DNA of 64,000 nucleotides from Hetaerina americana (GCA_022747635.1 JAKTNV010000001.1:35913351-35977350); one strand, 5' to 3'; shown: positions 12,101 to 26,339, counted from the stretch's first letter. Translations and numbers: made by a program. The notes: a model not told the origin generated them from the sequence alone.

Positions 12101-12970
12101 ATTTTACTATTTCAGTGAAGGAATTAGTAACGCTGTTGAGTGCAGCAAATTCAGTAGCATATTTATCGACCAGATGGGGAAGCAATATGTTAGGAACAGA
12201 CGAACAACCGTGGAAAAATATAAGTGCAATGCTCGTGGGTCACTTTTCCGTGAAGCGGTAGAGGCCTAATAGAGACCTAGCCTTCTTTCTGACTGTTTGA
12301 ATATGCCCACCGTAATTAAGTTCAGAATCTATTTTAGTTCACAGATCCTTAACTGATGACATTCGATTGAGGGGTACGGAGTTAATGGTATATTGGAAAT
12401 TAACAGAGCATTTTTTTAACGAAACTGACATAATGCTGCATTTACTTGGATTTAAGTTTTCACATATTACACCATTAAAAAGTTTTCCTAAAGGCATCTT
12501 GTAGATTGTGACAGTCTGAAACATTAAGTATTTTCTTAAATACTTAAACATCGGCGGCATAAAGAAGGGTGTGGACTACATGATGGGACTATGAGGGAGT
12601 CAAGCTCATCGATAAAAATAAAAAAAAGGTATGCATATGTATTTTTTTATTTAGCAGTAGTTAACTGGCTTAGGGTAGATTATGGTGGACCTTGGAAAAA
12701 ATCAATACCACATCTTTAACCTCCAACATAATATGACAAAAAATGCCCTTAACCCCCTTCCTACATTTAACCATAACTCACTCATTATGCTTCGCACACT
12801 TTTAACACACTTCATTTAATCCAAAATGCCTATTCGTTTTCTTCCAACAGCCACTTGTATCCACTTGTCCTGCCTTATTTAAATTCCTCCCGACAACCAT
12901 TTCTCTTGCCATGCCTAAATTTCATCGTTTTTTTCTTTGCTCGTATTTCATAATTTCATTCTCTAATATA
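9150..12970. other. AT-rich DNA, no gene recognised
   Basis: About 3.8 kb with only short unrelated open frames and no repeat family I could identify. A slightly GC-richer patch lies at 10980-11350. A pyrimidine-rich stretch at 12720-12950 resembles antisense LINE composition, but no motif order could be recovered from it. Confidence 0.45.
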
Positions 12971-12974
12971 CATT

Positions 12975-12998
12975 ATGTGTGTACGTGCACACTACCTA

Positions 12999-13066
<68 letters not shown>

Positions 13067-13089
13067 TAGGTAGTGTAGTACACACACAT
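12975..13089. repeat. palindromic AT-rich repeat around a TA microsatellite
   Basis: The arms ATGTGTGTAC...CACTACCTATGTC (12975-13003) and GACATAGGTAGTG...GTACACACACAT (13062-13089) are inverted copies with one small indel region. They flank about 60 bp of uninterrupted TA. The inner 15 bp of each arm, through ACACTACCTATGTC, is perfect. The design resembles the palindrome at 62391-62558, though the arm sequences differ. There is no coding capacity. Confidence 0.8.
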
Positions 13090-16000
13090 AAAATTCATAC
13101 GCACTTGGCTTTATTATGTTACAAAGAAATCGGTTCGCAAATTTAAACTGTACGCTGCATTTTTGAGCAACAGAAAAAATCTATTTCAGGAAAAAATAAA
13201 GCGAATCGTGAATAAAACGTCATCACATTATTTCCTAAATGAACGAGCAAAGGGATGATTGTTTGAAGTATTTGTGTCTTCGGAGAATATATTCTTCGTT
13301 TGAGTCAGCCACATTTTAGTTAAGAAAAATTCAATGATAAATTTCAATTATTAAATAATTATCGAGCCTAATATTTTATTAATTAGAAAAAGAGGGTTCT
13401 ACCAATAGCGATTAATCTAATTCTAAGTCTAAAATTTTCACGTATTCGAAATGCTATCCCCATATTTTCCATTAATATTAACGCTTATAAGTAATACTGA
13501 AGGTAACATCAATGCTACGAGCGAATGCGTTAATACCCGATTACATATTTTGCCTTGAATAAACACGTCAGAGACGAAAAATAAACAAGGAAATCTACAC
13601 GGGGAAAGCTATGGCGGATGATTTGCAAACTATTGTTGTTGTTATCTGACCTCCATTATTAGTAAATTGAAAAAAAACTTTAGGGGGAGTGGAAGGAGAG
13701 AATAAAGGGATTCATGGGGTGATTCAAAAATATTCAAACTAATATGATAATGAAACAAGAGAGCTACCGGACATCAGTTCTCTGTAGAGGACTTGGAAAT
13801 TATATCGTAAAACTATGCGTTATATTTTTTTAAAGGAGAAAAATTCGTCCAAAAACATTAAATTAAGACCATAAATCGGTTCACCACATATTAGGCGGGT
13901 AGGAAAAGGGAGAAATTTAACCCTTTGGTGCACAGGCTGTTGATGACGGAGAAAGTGAAAGAGGGGAAGAGGATATGGGCGTTAAAGCGGGAAGGTGCTT
14001 TGAGACCCAACTCCGAAATGAGCGCGTGAATGGGAGCGGAGGTTTAGGAGATTGGCCTCTGCACACCACCAGGAGCAAGCCATGCTACCGCCATTTCGGA
14101 AACCACGAAAAACTGAAAGTGATTCCAGGAACAGCGGCGAAAATGGACAAGAAATAGAGGGGTGAGGAGAAACATTATGCAAGCCACTGGAAAGCCTTTC
14201 CCCCAATATTCTGTGAACTTGATAGCTAGAATGCCTCTTCGTATATTCGCTTTATCTTTTCTGGATTTTTCTTAAACTTTCACGTGACAAAATTTGCAGC
14301 CCCTTTAATAATCGCCACTCTATGGGTATGACATGATTAACTGACTTTCGATTCAATTCAGCCAAATGATCCTTGGATATGGTCCTTGAATAAACGGTTT
14401 GATTCAGTTATTCAAGATTCATTAAAAGTATCTGTCTCTTTTTGCATAGTTAATGTCGCAATATTTTTAAATATAATAAGCCGTAAATTTCAAAGATAGA
14501 ATGAGGAACATCTTATTTGTGCTAAAATTCAGGCAGGCATTTTGAACAAAAGTCAAGGAATGTGCTAAACTCTGAGGATTGGTTATTTCAATAATGCACC
14601 TCACACCATTTATCTTTTGAGACAAACTTTGGTATAGCGGAAAACAAATGCTCCTCTAGATTGGAATCTATCGTACCCATCTTTTGAAATTCCGGTGCTT
14701 TCCTCGTGGCTTATCGAGACCCCTCCCATGCCACACGTCACGTATTGTTACACTTATTTCGACAGATTCCCTTCTATAGTATAACGAAAATATGGACTAT
14801 GAACACACTCTTTAACGCCAACAGGAGAGAAAACGTCAAAAATCTGATAGGCACTTGTAATTCATAGATTCTTGTTATTCTTCGACATGTAGACGGACGG
14901 AATTTTCTTCACTATGGTACCCACATTCTGATGGCAGAGGAAATTACCCAATTAAAAAAGTAAATTTTTATGAATATAGAAGGCAGGCAAGAGATAATTA
15001 GATAAGAATATAACCTTACGAGCCAAAGAGATTTGTTTGGTAAAATAATATCTATAGAGAAAATAAATTCGTCTGCATTATTCAAACAATATGAAAAAAT
15101 AAACGAAAGAGTAAGATGCCATTAACAAACGATACCCTAAAGAAATAACTGGACACGGGGATTTATGAGTTTACATTGCGTTTTTGGTAAAAGAAAATCT
15201 TTAAACAATCGATGCAATCTTTTCGCCTCACTGAATAGCCTAACAAGAAAAAGCACACTTCCAAATAACGTTTACTCTGTTTTTACTATGTTTGGGTGTG
15301 GTGTTATTGGGATTATTGGAGCTCCTGTTGATAATTCCCGCAATTCATAAAAAATGGTACAAAAATAAACATGCAAATGAAGACTGAAAATGGACATAGA
15401 TTGTCACAGAAACGTTACAGGGACACTGTGCTGATAAAACAAAAATATGCATTTTATGGTAATTTAATGCACAATAGAGGACACAAATACACCTATTTAA
15501 TGGATAAACATACTTGGTATTTACAATAAGCTGTGCAAACAAGGTCTGAACCTCGGCAGAGTAGGACGCGAGTGATAGAGGAGGAAATGGGCGTCAAATA
15601 CGACTCCTACTGCGCTGCGAACAGCGTACAGTTATGCGATTACCAAAATACCAAGCCCCGATTTATTTGAGCGTTCCGTGGAATTCTGCATTACAGTAGT
15701 TAAACCCTATTTCCAAGCGTCGAGGACGAAGTGGATGCTTCCCGGCTTCGATGGTGCAAACGTGTAAGAGGCATCAAAATGGTAACCAAAAAGAAACATT
15801 TGAGGCATAACTACGCTTTCATCTACGGAGAATACTCAAGAGCCTCGTCCTACTAATGGATGCCATCCACGAGACTTGGTTCGGAATTTCGGGACATTAT
15901 TTTCTGCATAACTGAGTCAATTATACTTCCGCTGTGACAAACCGAATCTCTCATTTCATTACCTCACGAAAAATTTTCCTCGTATTTATTTTCACGGTTT

Positions 16001-19000
16001 CTAAGCATTGAAATGTCTACCTAATGTTTACGCAAACGACAACAGATCTAGTTACATAATTCTAAGAAGTTAATCTAAATTTTCTCGATGAGAAATTTTG
16101 CTTCGTGAAAACGAGGAAATTCAAAGCTATAATTAGTCGAATTATTACCTTTTTTACTTTTTTTATAAAAAATACCGCAGAATCATGCAATTAAGATAAT
16201 AACAAGCTTATCTGACCTCATCCGTGTATTTACATTATCACGATGATCAGAATGTTTTATTTGCTATCAAGACCAACTAATTTCAGAAATATACAACATA
16301 TTGATTCGTGTACGATAAATGTATGGAGTGGGTATGAAAATGAGGTTTGCATGAGCGAACGTAACTACATTCACGCTCATGATGACTCAATAACAAATAA
16401 TTTCAACGTTAGCTAAAGGAATTTCAACGATATTTATTCTATTTTTAAGCAAATTCACATAATCATCAAATATTTGAAGACCCTTGTGTAACTATTGACA
16501 AACGCTTTCCACTTGAAAGAATGAAGCTGTGTGTTGCAATGACAATGAGTTCAATTGCTCCATGAGCAATCATTTTAATTCTTTGACAATTGATCGTGAA
16601 AACTAATTATTTACAGGATAGAAGTGCAATATTACTGAAACATATTTAGGGTTTTGGCACTACGGTATGCACAGTTAAGTTTAATAGTATTTGCGGACAT
16701 TATAAGCCACACAGAAACAGCCGAAGTTCCCGACATTAGCTAAATAATTTCATAATGCAGGCAATTTACTGTGCGGCAGGGAAACTTTGCATTGCAAATA
16801 AACTAAAACTAGGTCTCACTTCTCATTAAACTAAATTAGCATACTATTCCGGACCCAAACGGCAAGTAAATTGTAATGTTTTTTTTGAAACTATATGATT
16901 GAGTAACCTAAATATATTTTCATGTGTTATTTAGATAATTGCTAGCCTTAATGTTAGATTAAAGGGTATTTATAGGATTTCTTCGTTGAGATGAAGATGT
17001 GGGGTATCCTATGGAAACTGGAATTGAGTCAATTAATACTTAAAATTCAAGTCTGAAAAATGCCATTAGTTTTGCAAACAAGTGTAACTTCTAATATCCC
17101 TCCAAAGGAAGAGGTCCTAAAAAGAGCTTTAGGGGGGGAAGAGAATGGGAAAAATCACTATTAGAAAAGGAAAAAGAATTGGTTAGGACATTAAATAACA
17201 AAGAAATTCCAGCTGGTAGAATCCCTGGAAGAAGTGGTTGGGGGAAAAATAAAGAGGAATGAGGAGATGCCTGAGAGTAAATACATAGAAGGAAAAAATG
17301 AAAGAATCAAGAGATTGGCAGATTGCCATAAGGCACAGAAAGCTACTTTGTGAGGAACTCCTCAGGGAGTAGGATTATTCTGTAACCCTAGAGCAGGAAG
17401 AGGTCAGGGTCTTCACACAATGACCCGGCCCACCACAGTACATTTATCTTTGACAGCAGCACTGAGGCACATCCATATTTCCCAAATGGACAGGCATGCC
17501 CCTAAATCAGTATCATTGAGTATTGACCCTCACAGGATGGCCAGCAATTAGATGCTTCCTGATTCCAGATTTATCTCAGTTTTCAGGAATCACATTATAT
17601 TTTAAGGCTTTTGCGGACATTTAATTACCTCTTTTTTCCCATGCAATCCCGCTAAATATATACGACTAAGGATTTAATCAATAAAAATAGTTTAAACTTT
17701 GATGGCTCACCTATAGAAAAAGTCCGCTTACGCTAGAGAGAATACCTCGCCTGTAGTTTTGAAGTATAATTTGAAAATATTTAAATATGGAAGAATCTGA
17801 ATGAAATATAATCGTACTAGGACGAATTTTTTCATTCATTTTTTCTATCATTCACGAAATAAATAGTTAAAAACAAGTGGAGGATACCAAAAGATAATTG
17901 TGAGAGTAAAAAATCGTCACTCTTACGGAATATTTAACCGCCATAATATTATTATTACTCAAAGAAAGCTCCTGAGAATAGCTACTCCGTTTTATTGTAG
18001 AAGTGTGAGTTAGGGCAGTTACTTAGTAGCGCAACACGGTAATCCCGAAAAATGGCACGAATGCTTTTTCAATGTATACACATGAGATGCACGATTCTTT
18101 ACCATATTATAGAATGAATAAAATATGGAAAGCGCTCGTTTATAAACAATCATTCAATTAGTCATTTAGTTCATAAAAGTTAGTATTTATTCCACTGCCC
18201 ACTCTATTTTCCCGTGAAATAACATTAATTCGAAAAATTACAGGTTTCACTACAAAATCCCACATTTTTTCCAGGCATTTTTTGCCAGATCTTAGTTTAT
18301 TTCCAGTTTTCCCTATGATATGTTGATCTCAATGTCCTCGAATTTATCAAGTGCTCCATTATAGAAACCATATTAAAGGTAGGACTTACAGAGGCGTATA
18401 AAAAACATCTAAAAGTTAGCATTTAGGAAAATACATTTCGGCCGGAAAGCAATTCTTGACTCTTGTTTTATCTTCCACTTTGGCCATTACAACCAAAACA
18501 AATACGCCCTAATTTATTTTGAGTATTATTTGAGTTTCATGAAAATATCGTGCGCAATAAGTCACTCTAGACTTCGGTGTTCTCTTAACTCTGAGCTGCG
18601 CAATTTCGCGCGACTTTGTCATTTATATCAAAGTTAAATTATTCAAATGTTCCCACATTTAGAACTGTAAAGAGACTACTAACTTTCACTTGGAAAGTTA
18701 GGAAGAGAACTTGCCCGTTTGGCGTATAAAATGATGGAACTCAATTATTCACGAAATAAAAATTTATAGCACACCTATGGAGTTCTTCAATGTTAATATA
18801 GTTCAAATTCTATCTCGGTATTCTCCCTTTGTCTTACCCACCACAAGTTGAGAGATACTGACAGAGGGTGAAAGGTTCAATACTACCCAGAAATTAAGTC
18901 ATGCCAGAGCATGGAAATTCTGGTCTGCGGATATCCATGGTTTTGGAAATGAATTCAACTTTTGTTGTGCCCCCGAAATTTCTCGTGTCTCCCGCTTTGC

Positions 19001-20000
19001 CATTTATGAGCTGACGTCATAAGTGTCAGTGCCCCGCGAAGGTACGAGAGTCACATGAGGACCTTTGTGCCCGCAATTTAAGTGGGTTTTGCCTTTCCTG
19101 TGATACACACTTCGCTTCCGACCCCTCTGAATTCCCAAGCTCACGGTTTCCCATCTTCCTTTCAGTTGCGTGTCGGCTTACGGAAATTCAGAAGACTCTA
19201 CGACTCGGTATTTTCTTTCTTATTACTTGCATTTTATCCTCATTTGAAGGCTTAGACGGGAAGACTAAGACTTTATAAGCAATATTAATTTTAAAAAGTT
19301 GGGGACCATGGGAAACATTAGACTACGTAAGATGAAAAGTAATTTGCGACAATCACTCGTTAAAACCAGGCTAATTTGACTCACGTCTAGAATCAATCGA
19401 CTAGTGACTTTGTTTCGATTACCGTTGAATTTATAAAATCTGTGATACCAAATTTGAGTCTATATATTTACAAAACTTAAATACTAAATATCACGCAATA
19501 TGTGAAATAGGCGTCTGTGAACCCGACATAAGTGACGCGTGTAACGTCCACCTATCATTAACAGGGGATATGAGTAGTTAAACCGAGTATTCTAAAACGT
19601 CCAGAAGAAGCTCTAATCTAATCAGTTGAAAAATAAAATAAACTCAAGAGTCATAGTGTTCAATGAGAAAGATATTTCTGGTAAAAGTGTTGATTAAAAT
19701 CGATGATGATAAGTGGGACATTAATTATCATTAGTTCAAAACCGAGATTTAATCTGAACGAATACTTTCTATGCCCAAATAATATATAAAAAAATGTGAG
19801 TCTTTAAGCTAGCACAATACATTTTTCAGAGACAATGACGACTAGAAAAAGTTAACATGCTGACAAGATGAAAAAATCAATAGCACCGGGCGCAAAAGAA
19901 AAACTCGTAGTACAGTAGAGAAAAGGTCCTAAATTTCATCCAGGATTTCAACTTCATTAGACTTAGTCGAGCCTTAGAGAGCTGCTCGTTTATTTTAATT
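13090..20000. other. AT-rich DNA, no gene recognised
   Basis: Nearly 7 kb with no open frame that looks like protein and no identifiable transposon. Small chance-scale hairpins occur, for example CATGAGCG with CGCTCATG near 16351-16382. A purine-rich block at about 17090-17400 has a translated look of lysine/glutamate-rich ORF debris that I could not assign. A TGACGTCA octamer lies at about 19013, with no context to call it functional. Confidence 0.4.
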
Positions 20001-20004
20001 TCTT

Positions 20005-20690
20005 TCCGATGCCCGAAGAGTCGGTTACTCAAACGATATTTACACTTCTGCGAAGAGTATATGCTCTCGCGTTTTCCCCAAATCCTTGGCGGTCAATCCA
20101 AGTGACGTTTGCATTCCTCTTCCGAATTCGCGGAAGCCCTAGTGCGAAGAGGGGCAGTCGGATGAGGAGGTTGAAGCACACAGCCAACCTCATTCCAACC
20201 CCGCACAGGATACGTTTCACATTGTATTTTCTCCCGTTTCCTTTCCCTTTATGTCGATGCGGAAACAATAATATAACGGAAAACGTGGACCCACGAAGTC
20301 CATCCGTTATTCAAACCCTCCCCATCTTTGTTTTCCTCGATATTTCCTGCATTTGCTCCAAGTCTTCCGTTTCAAAGTCTGAATCCCCTCGAAATCAGCC
20401 GCCGACGACCGCTTCCCTCCTCCCTTTCTCCTCTTCCTCCATTACCACTCTCTTTCCCCTCATCGGTCGACATCTTTCTACTGCCAGAGACCACAAAGCA
20501 TTGCGAGTCGGGACAAACCGTTTGTTCTTCCTTACTCCCGCTCTTTCTTTCCCTCTAGTTCTTGGAATCGGACCATTTTCCGGAAGCCGCGGTCCAACCG
20601 CGGTGAGAGAACATGAGTGGGTGCTACGCTCGATCGAAGGAGAGGAGGGACGCGACTGGACCAAGAAATGCGTATAGGTGGAGAAGTCCA
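20005..20690. other. GC-richer island with a 222-codon open frame of doubtful reality
   Basis: The longest open frame of the window (20009-20677, +) runs through a pyrimidine-rich island. Its translation is dominated by S, P, L, F and R, with no recognisable domain. Overlapping frames on both strands are also open, as expected when composition suppresses stops. I do not call it a gene. Confidence 0.35.
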
Positions 20691-21104
20691 CCATAAAGAT
20701 ATCACAAAAGGGTATGCATACATACAGGGAATCAAACAAAAATTACTCTTTCCGAACAAAATTAGCGTCTTTAAAGGACGATCAAAGACAATTTTTGTCA
20801 CCTACAAACAAGGAATTGACGTTCACATGACCATATATCCTACATGTTAAAAAAAATCCCCAAAATCCAATAATACAGCTTAAGAGAAGAAAGAGTTAAT
20901 TACTAAGAGTGGAGCTGCAGATAATTAAATAACAATTTTTACTGCGGCATTCAAAATATTTAAGGTTACAAGAAATAGACTGAAAATGAAGATACGTGCA
21001 CGATATTATTAGGTATATGATCAGAATGCAAAGACAGGTAATAAAACATTATTACCTAAAATGATCTTTCAAGATTTTCTGGAGAGATATTTAACGGCTT
21101 TATT

Positions 21105-21256
21105 AGGGTGAGATTTAGACTGTATAGTACCTTACTTCACCAAACCCCTAAACATTATACTGGTGAAGGAAAACCCACTTAGGCGATCAAACCGAGGATC
21201 AAACCCGCGATCCCCGTGTTAGCATACGAGAACGTTACCCCACCGCCACTGGGACG
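21105..21256 (-). repeat. tRNA-derived SINE (antisense)
   Basis: On the - strand TGGCGGTGGGGTAAC (about 21233-21248) fits an A box. About 30 nt downstream GGTTTGATCC (21196-21205) fits a B box with one or two changes. It is followed by TCGGTTTGATCGCC and a body containing AAGTGGGTTTTCCTTCACC. The A-to-B spacing is tRNA-like, but the cloverleaf is not intact, so this is a SINE rather than a tRNA gene. The 3' limit is uncertain. Confidence 0.6.
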
Positions 21257-21680
21257 GGCAAATGCAATGCGAAGGGAAAGAGAACAAGGAGTGAAGGGAG
21301 GAAGAGGGCGGGAGTGAGAGCGAAATTCGACGAGGGACATTGAAGATTATCGTGGGTCAAATCTCGGGACTAGGAGAGAGAGGGAACGATAATAGAGGAA
21401 GCTGGTTGGGGACTTGGAGCGCCTTTAATTAGGCAACCCACGAATCGATGTGTCCTTGTTGTTGCCTAACTGCACGGCGATCCCTGTCTTACGGCCAACT
21501 AAGAGTGAAGTGAGTTGAGAGACACGGGGTTGGTGTGTGTGCGAGTACCTCCGTATCAGTGTGTGGTGCTCGTTTGTGGGAAGAAGACCCCGATAGCCCG
21601 GCGTCTGGTTTCGACCCCGGAGGACTAGAGTGAGGGGGAGAGAACTGCATTAGCCGCTGGTATCGCTTTCGTTTGCTTTA
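21257..21680. other. GC-richer, purine-rich island
   Basis: Begins with GA-rich sequence and continues through GT-rich sequence (about 21520-21580). No coding or RNA feature was recognised. It follows the SINE directly. Confidence 0.3.
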
Positions 21681-21689
21681 GCGAGGATA

Positions 21690-24600
21690 ATTTATTCATA
21701 GGAAATTATTTGTCAAGTGCTAGGGACTTAGGAAGTATGCCTTTGGATCGAACGTAATTTCCATTAACAGCGGAAGACTTAAATTTCCCCTTGACGCTGA
21801 GGTAAAAGAAAACAATTTTAGACTATGCAAATCAGCGAGAGAAGTAGTGAAAAAAGGCGTTTTGGGTTTACATCTGGAAGACAATCTGGTGCAATACGTG
21901 CACCGCTCTCAAATCGAGGGTCAAGCAGTAATAAACAAGTAGTTGAGTGGAGGAATTATTTGGATAAGGTTTGTTTAAAATGTGAATGAATATAACAAAG
22001 GAGATTATAACATCTAAATCCATAATCTCATTGCACCGCTACATTTTTCGAATTAACATCTACCAGCTTCGGGCAATACGAATAAAGTGATCATAAAAGT
22101 TTAAATTGTGATTATTTATGAAATTTGGTGATCATGTACTCACAACTGATGAGATGAAAGCATTCACTTAGATCAACATTTATTTGGACAAATTTTTGGG
22201 CAAATTCCAAGCGCTGTTCAATGAGCATTAATCAATTCGTGTGTCATAGGAAATGCTTCACTCGGGCTTTTGATGTTCATCAAAAATGTTTTCATTTGAG
22301 ATGCGGGTAATATCCATTTCACGCCAAGTACCATTACATACACGCAGCTTGGGATAATGTATCGCAATATCAAACGAAGAGATAAAATATGGAAACTATT
22401 CAATTAAGTAAACACAATTAAGGAAATTATCCAACGGTTAGAGGGAAACGAAACATGTTGAATAATTATACTGAAGTCGAAGTACATAGAGAAGTCCTTC
22501 ATGTTGATTTTTTTCTCGTTTACGAAAAGATATTCTTGAGGTTTCCTAACAGTACACGCAAATAAAGACTTTTCGAGAACTGCTGTCAATTTTTACTTTT
22601 CCATGGTAGCAAAATAAAAAAAATATTAATGCAAAAGGCTTAGTAAATAACATATAGTGCTTAAAATTAACGGGAGAACCGTCTATAAAAATATATTTTG
22701 GACGAAAGTATTGCTTTAGTATTCTAAATCGAGTATTCTGAAAAAATATGCCATTCATCCAATTCATTTCCCTCTTTGATCAAAAAAGATTCGTGATACA
22801 CATAGGACGACGACTGAGTGCTCAATATCAAGGGCTATGGAACGTAATAGGCGGATACAGGAAGAGGGGACCTAGTAAAGGAGGAAAATTGGTGTTAAAA
22901 ATACATGGAAGAAGGAGGAACATCAAATGACATAGCATTGCAATTTTTTCAGTTTCTTTGGACAGGTAGACAGAGACAGAATTACACCCCCAAAATGAAG
23001 CGTACACTTGGGCAGTTGGAATAGAGTTCCGATGGCAAATCGTAGAGAGAAATTCGATAGCCTACGTGGATCTCAAATTGGAGTTTATTAGGGTACTGTG
23101 AGAAAGGGGCTCAGCGTCGCTGTGTCATATGATGACTCTCCTACTATCCTCTCTTGCGAGGGTGAGCTCTCACGTGGCTTTGAAATTCAAACAGATAATT
23201 AGAAAAAAAACCATAACAGACAGAATCTCGTTTTGGACAATCACCTAGCTCAGAATTGTTTGTGCTCGCGCAGAGCAGCACTCGACTAATTTATTTGTGA
23301 TCACAGGCACGTAATAATATCACCAAACTGCTGCTGCTCTATAAAACGGAGCGTGAAAACTAAAAACAAATTCTTGCTGTAATATGACGAGCTTTGCAAG
23401 AGGATTTGAAAAATACGTTAACGAGGGTTGAGCAGAGAAAATGTGGAAAAAAGAGACTTTGTTTATTTTGTAGAACACAAGGAAATTTAGAGTAAAAGAT
23501 AAATCGCCATGATCTGGATCAAAAACGAACAAATAGAACTTAATGAAGGGAATGAAATATGAAAAACTCGTGAACTGAACAAAAAAACTTCTTGAAGGAT
23601 CATAGTTGCAATATGAGATGATTGAGAATTGCAATTGTTTTGGAATTCAAAGTCTGGTGCGATAAATGGCGGAAATTATTGAGAGAAGAGATAAAAACTA
23701 CCTAAAAGAACGTGATGGAAGTTGAAATACTGTTAGAATAAAGAACGGTGAAATCTTAACCGATGCTGAAAGTAAACTCAATGAATGAAAATTAAACAAT
23801 AACAAATATAGTTCAAGCAGAAAAAAGCATTTAAAAAACGAGAAAGAAGATAACAATTGTTGCAACAGTTCAAGATCTACTTGAAAATAAGGACCCCGTA
23901 AAAAATGTCCTTCTAAGGCTGCTTAAATGTTAGAAATTACATCTGAGAATGACGCAGGAGAATTGCTCTCTTTCCATTATTAATGAACTTCGATGTTTTT
24001 TTACAATTTGGAAAGAGCATTCCGAAGCCAGCCTCGTGTAATCTCCTTCATATTTATCCAGGCACAAAGGAAGACTATCTTCTAATGCGACATGTGATAT
24101 TAATTAAATTTTCCTTAATATACACCCTTAAAACAATATTGTCATTTAATAGCAGAAACATTTTAGTTTACATTCACAAATATTTGATTAAGATATATGA
24201 AATTATTTCATCTTAAATTTCTCAGAGAATTTTCACGGCCTTGGAGAGAGATATAAAAAAAGAACTTCCTCATGCCCATCTGCCGAAAGACCATCATGAA
24301 TAGCGGGAATCAGTACAGTTGGGAACGCTAAGTTGGTTTCTTGGATATTCTGACAATTACACCGAATCGTCTCCCGAGAGAGTTTTATGCAACAGAAAAT
24401 CTGCCATCCTCACACCAGTTATCCTTCGCAATTCAATCATAATAATAAAAACATTTTCTACGTGGATTCGAATTGACTATGCTAAGATCTTGATTGAAAA
24501 AGCTATATTTAAAATATTTAAGTCCGAGGGGATAGATTTCAAAATTCTTAGAAGTTACATGTATCAGACTGAAAATTATGCTTTACTTTTGCAAAAAATA

Positions 24601-25550
24601 CTCGTGCCATCATATCTTACACTGGGATATTAAATTTTATTAATTAAATTTCGAATTCCGAGTATTTGCAAATTCCTCGTCTTAAATGGAAAAATGGCAC
24701 CTGGACTCAAACACTACAGCCCTGAGTTGATTCGTTTCTCAGTTCAAAATGAAAACGAATCTACCGAATATTAATTGTATACTTTTTCTCATTGAATAAG
24801 ACTACCAATGCTTATTTTAAATTAACCATCTGACAGGAACATTAGAATTCACTGATCTTAACAAGTAATAAATACAGTACCCTTAACAAAACTTTTCTTA
24901 TCAGTGGTGAGTACACGTGTATTTTCACAAAACGCCACCTTAATGATTGTAATTGAAAAATTTGTTATTTTTATGAAAAGATTGTTCTTAATCATTAACA
25001 TTATGACCAGGTATTGTAATATTTAGTAATGCTTAATAAATTCAATTTTTATATGTATTGAGCCAATTAAAACAGTGCGTATTCCCTTTATTATAAATAT
25101 TCTGATACCCCTTACGTACTCAGAGTCAAAACCGCCAAAAAAAAAAGAATTCTCTTTGCCGCGAGTTTTAAAAGTATTTTCAATGTACAAGGGCCCTTTA
25201 AGTAACTAACATAGCCTTGACTAAAGGCTGGACTATTGAAAGAGGTTGTGTTATTTTTCACAGCATTGATAATGTTAACATTGTGAACCATTTAGCTGTG
25301 TACTGACGATCCTCAGTGCTTCTGAAATTCCACTCCATTGCACATTTTTTCATAAGAGACTGGAAACAACAACGCGGTGTTGGCCGTATATCGAGTGGGA
25401 TTCGAATGGCCACCGTTCTAGTTGCCAAAAGATAATTTATAACTTGCAGGTCAATGAGATTCATTTGTCCATGATGCATAAGGCTTGGGTTAAAGAAGAC
25501 TAATTCAAATTTTCCCACTTAACCGCCCACTCCCGATAAATTGCAATCGG
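21690..25550. other. AT-rich DNA, no gene recognised
   Basis: Unique-looking AT-rich sequence. Frames at 22748-22930, 23320-23634, 23983-24216 and 24319-24633 are AT-biased and lack any recognisable domain. No mobile element signature was found. Confidence 0.45.
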
Positions 25551-25559
25551 AATCATCTT

Positions 25560-26330
25560 AGAAGCGGAGGACGATGATGTCCCAACGGCAGCAAAACTAC
25601 ACTACGCCCGTGATGTAAAATATTGCACACTCATTCCCAAACAGCTTCTTAATAGGGAAAAAACTCCCCGGCTGGCAGTGGCGAGGGCAAAGGGTGTGCG
25701 AGAGGGATGAGAGGACAAGGTGGGGAAACTTGGGATTCTTTCCCAGCCTCGAAAAGTGCTCCCGGGCGAGGTACTCCGAGGGTGCATTGGGCGGAAACGA
25801 TGTGCTTCCATCCAAGATTGGCCGTCCTCTCCCACACCACAACCCTCCTCTCGACGCGGGCTTCCCGCCCCTCGCCCCGCGCGGGCGCCCGCCCAACCCC
25901 TCGCAACCCCGCTTTAAACCATCACCTCCCCATATCTCCCCGGGGCCACTCCGTGCTATCACCGCCAAGGCGAGAGGATAAACAAGGAAATAACATCAAA
26001 ATTTCACCAGCGCTCCGACAAGGGGATATGAAGAGGCGGAGAGAGTAGGAAGGAGAAGAGTGAGAGAGCTTGCGCCGTACGGAGAGAGAGATTGAGGGAA
26101 AAGGTTAAGCGATGGAGGTGAAGGCAGAGGGAGTGTGTGGTTTACCCGCCTCACCAGGGCAGCGGAAGTGCTGCGACACACCCGCGATCTTCCCACGCCT
26201 CCGGTTGCTAAAGAGCTGAAACAATACGCCCAGCCGAAGGCGACGCGAATAGAGGGAAATGGAAGGGCAGTGTAGGTGACGTCGATTTGGGCGGAGAAAT
26301 GAGGTACTAGACCAGAGTGTGTGCGTCTTG
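25560..26330. other. GC-rich island, pyrimidine-rich then purine-rich
   Basis: CpG-rich sequence including CCCGCGCGGGCGCCC around 25878, then a purine-rich block at 26030-26130. Up to five frames are open across the same bases on both strands, which points to composition rather than coding. No domain was recognised. Confidence 0.4.
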
Positions 26331-26339
26331 AAGTAAGTA

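Noticed and set aside
19010..19024. TGACGTCA cAMP-response-type palindrome
   Set aside because: An isolated octamer without promoter context or a neighbouring gene. It is expected by chance in 64 kb.
20009..20677. 222-codon open frame, the longest in the window
   Set aside because: Pyrimidine-rich composition suppresses stops. Other frames on both strands are open over the same bases, the peptide is S/P/L/R-rich, and no domain is recognisable.
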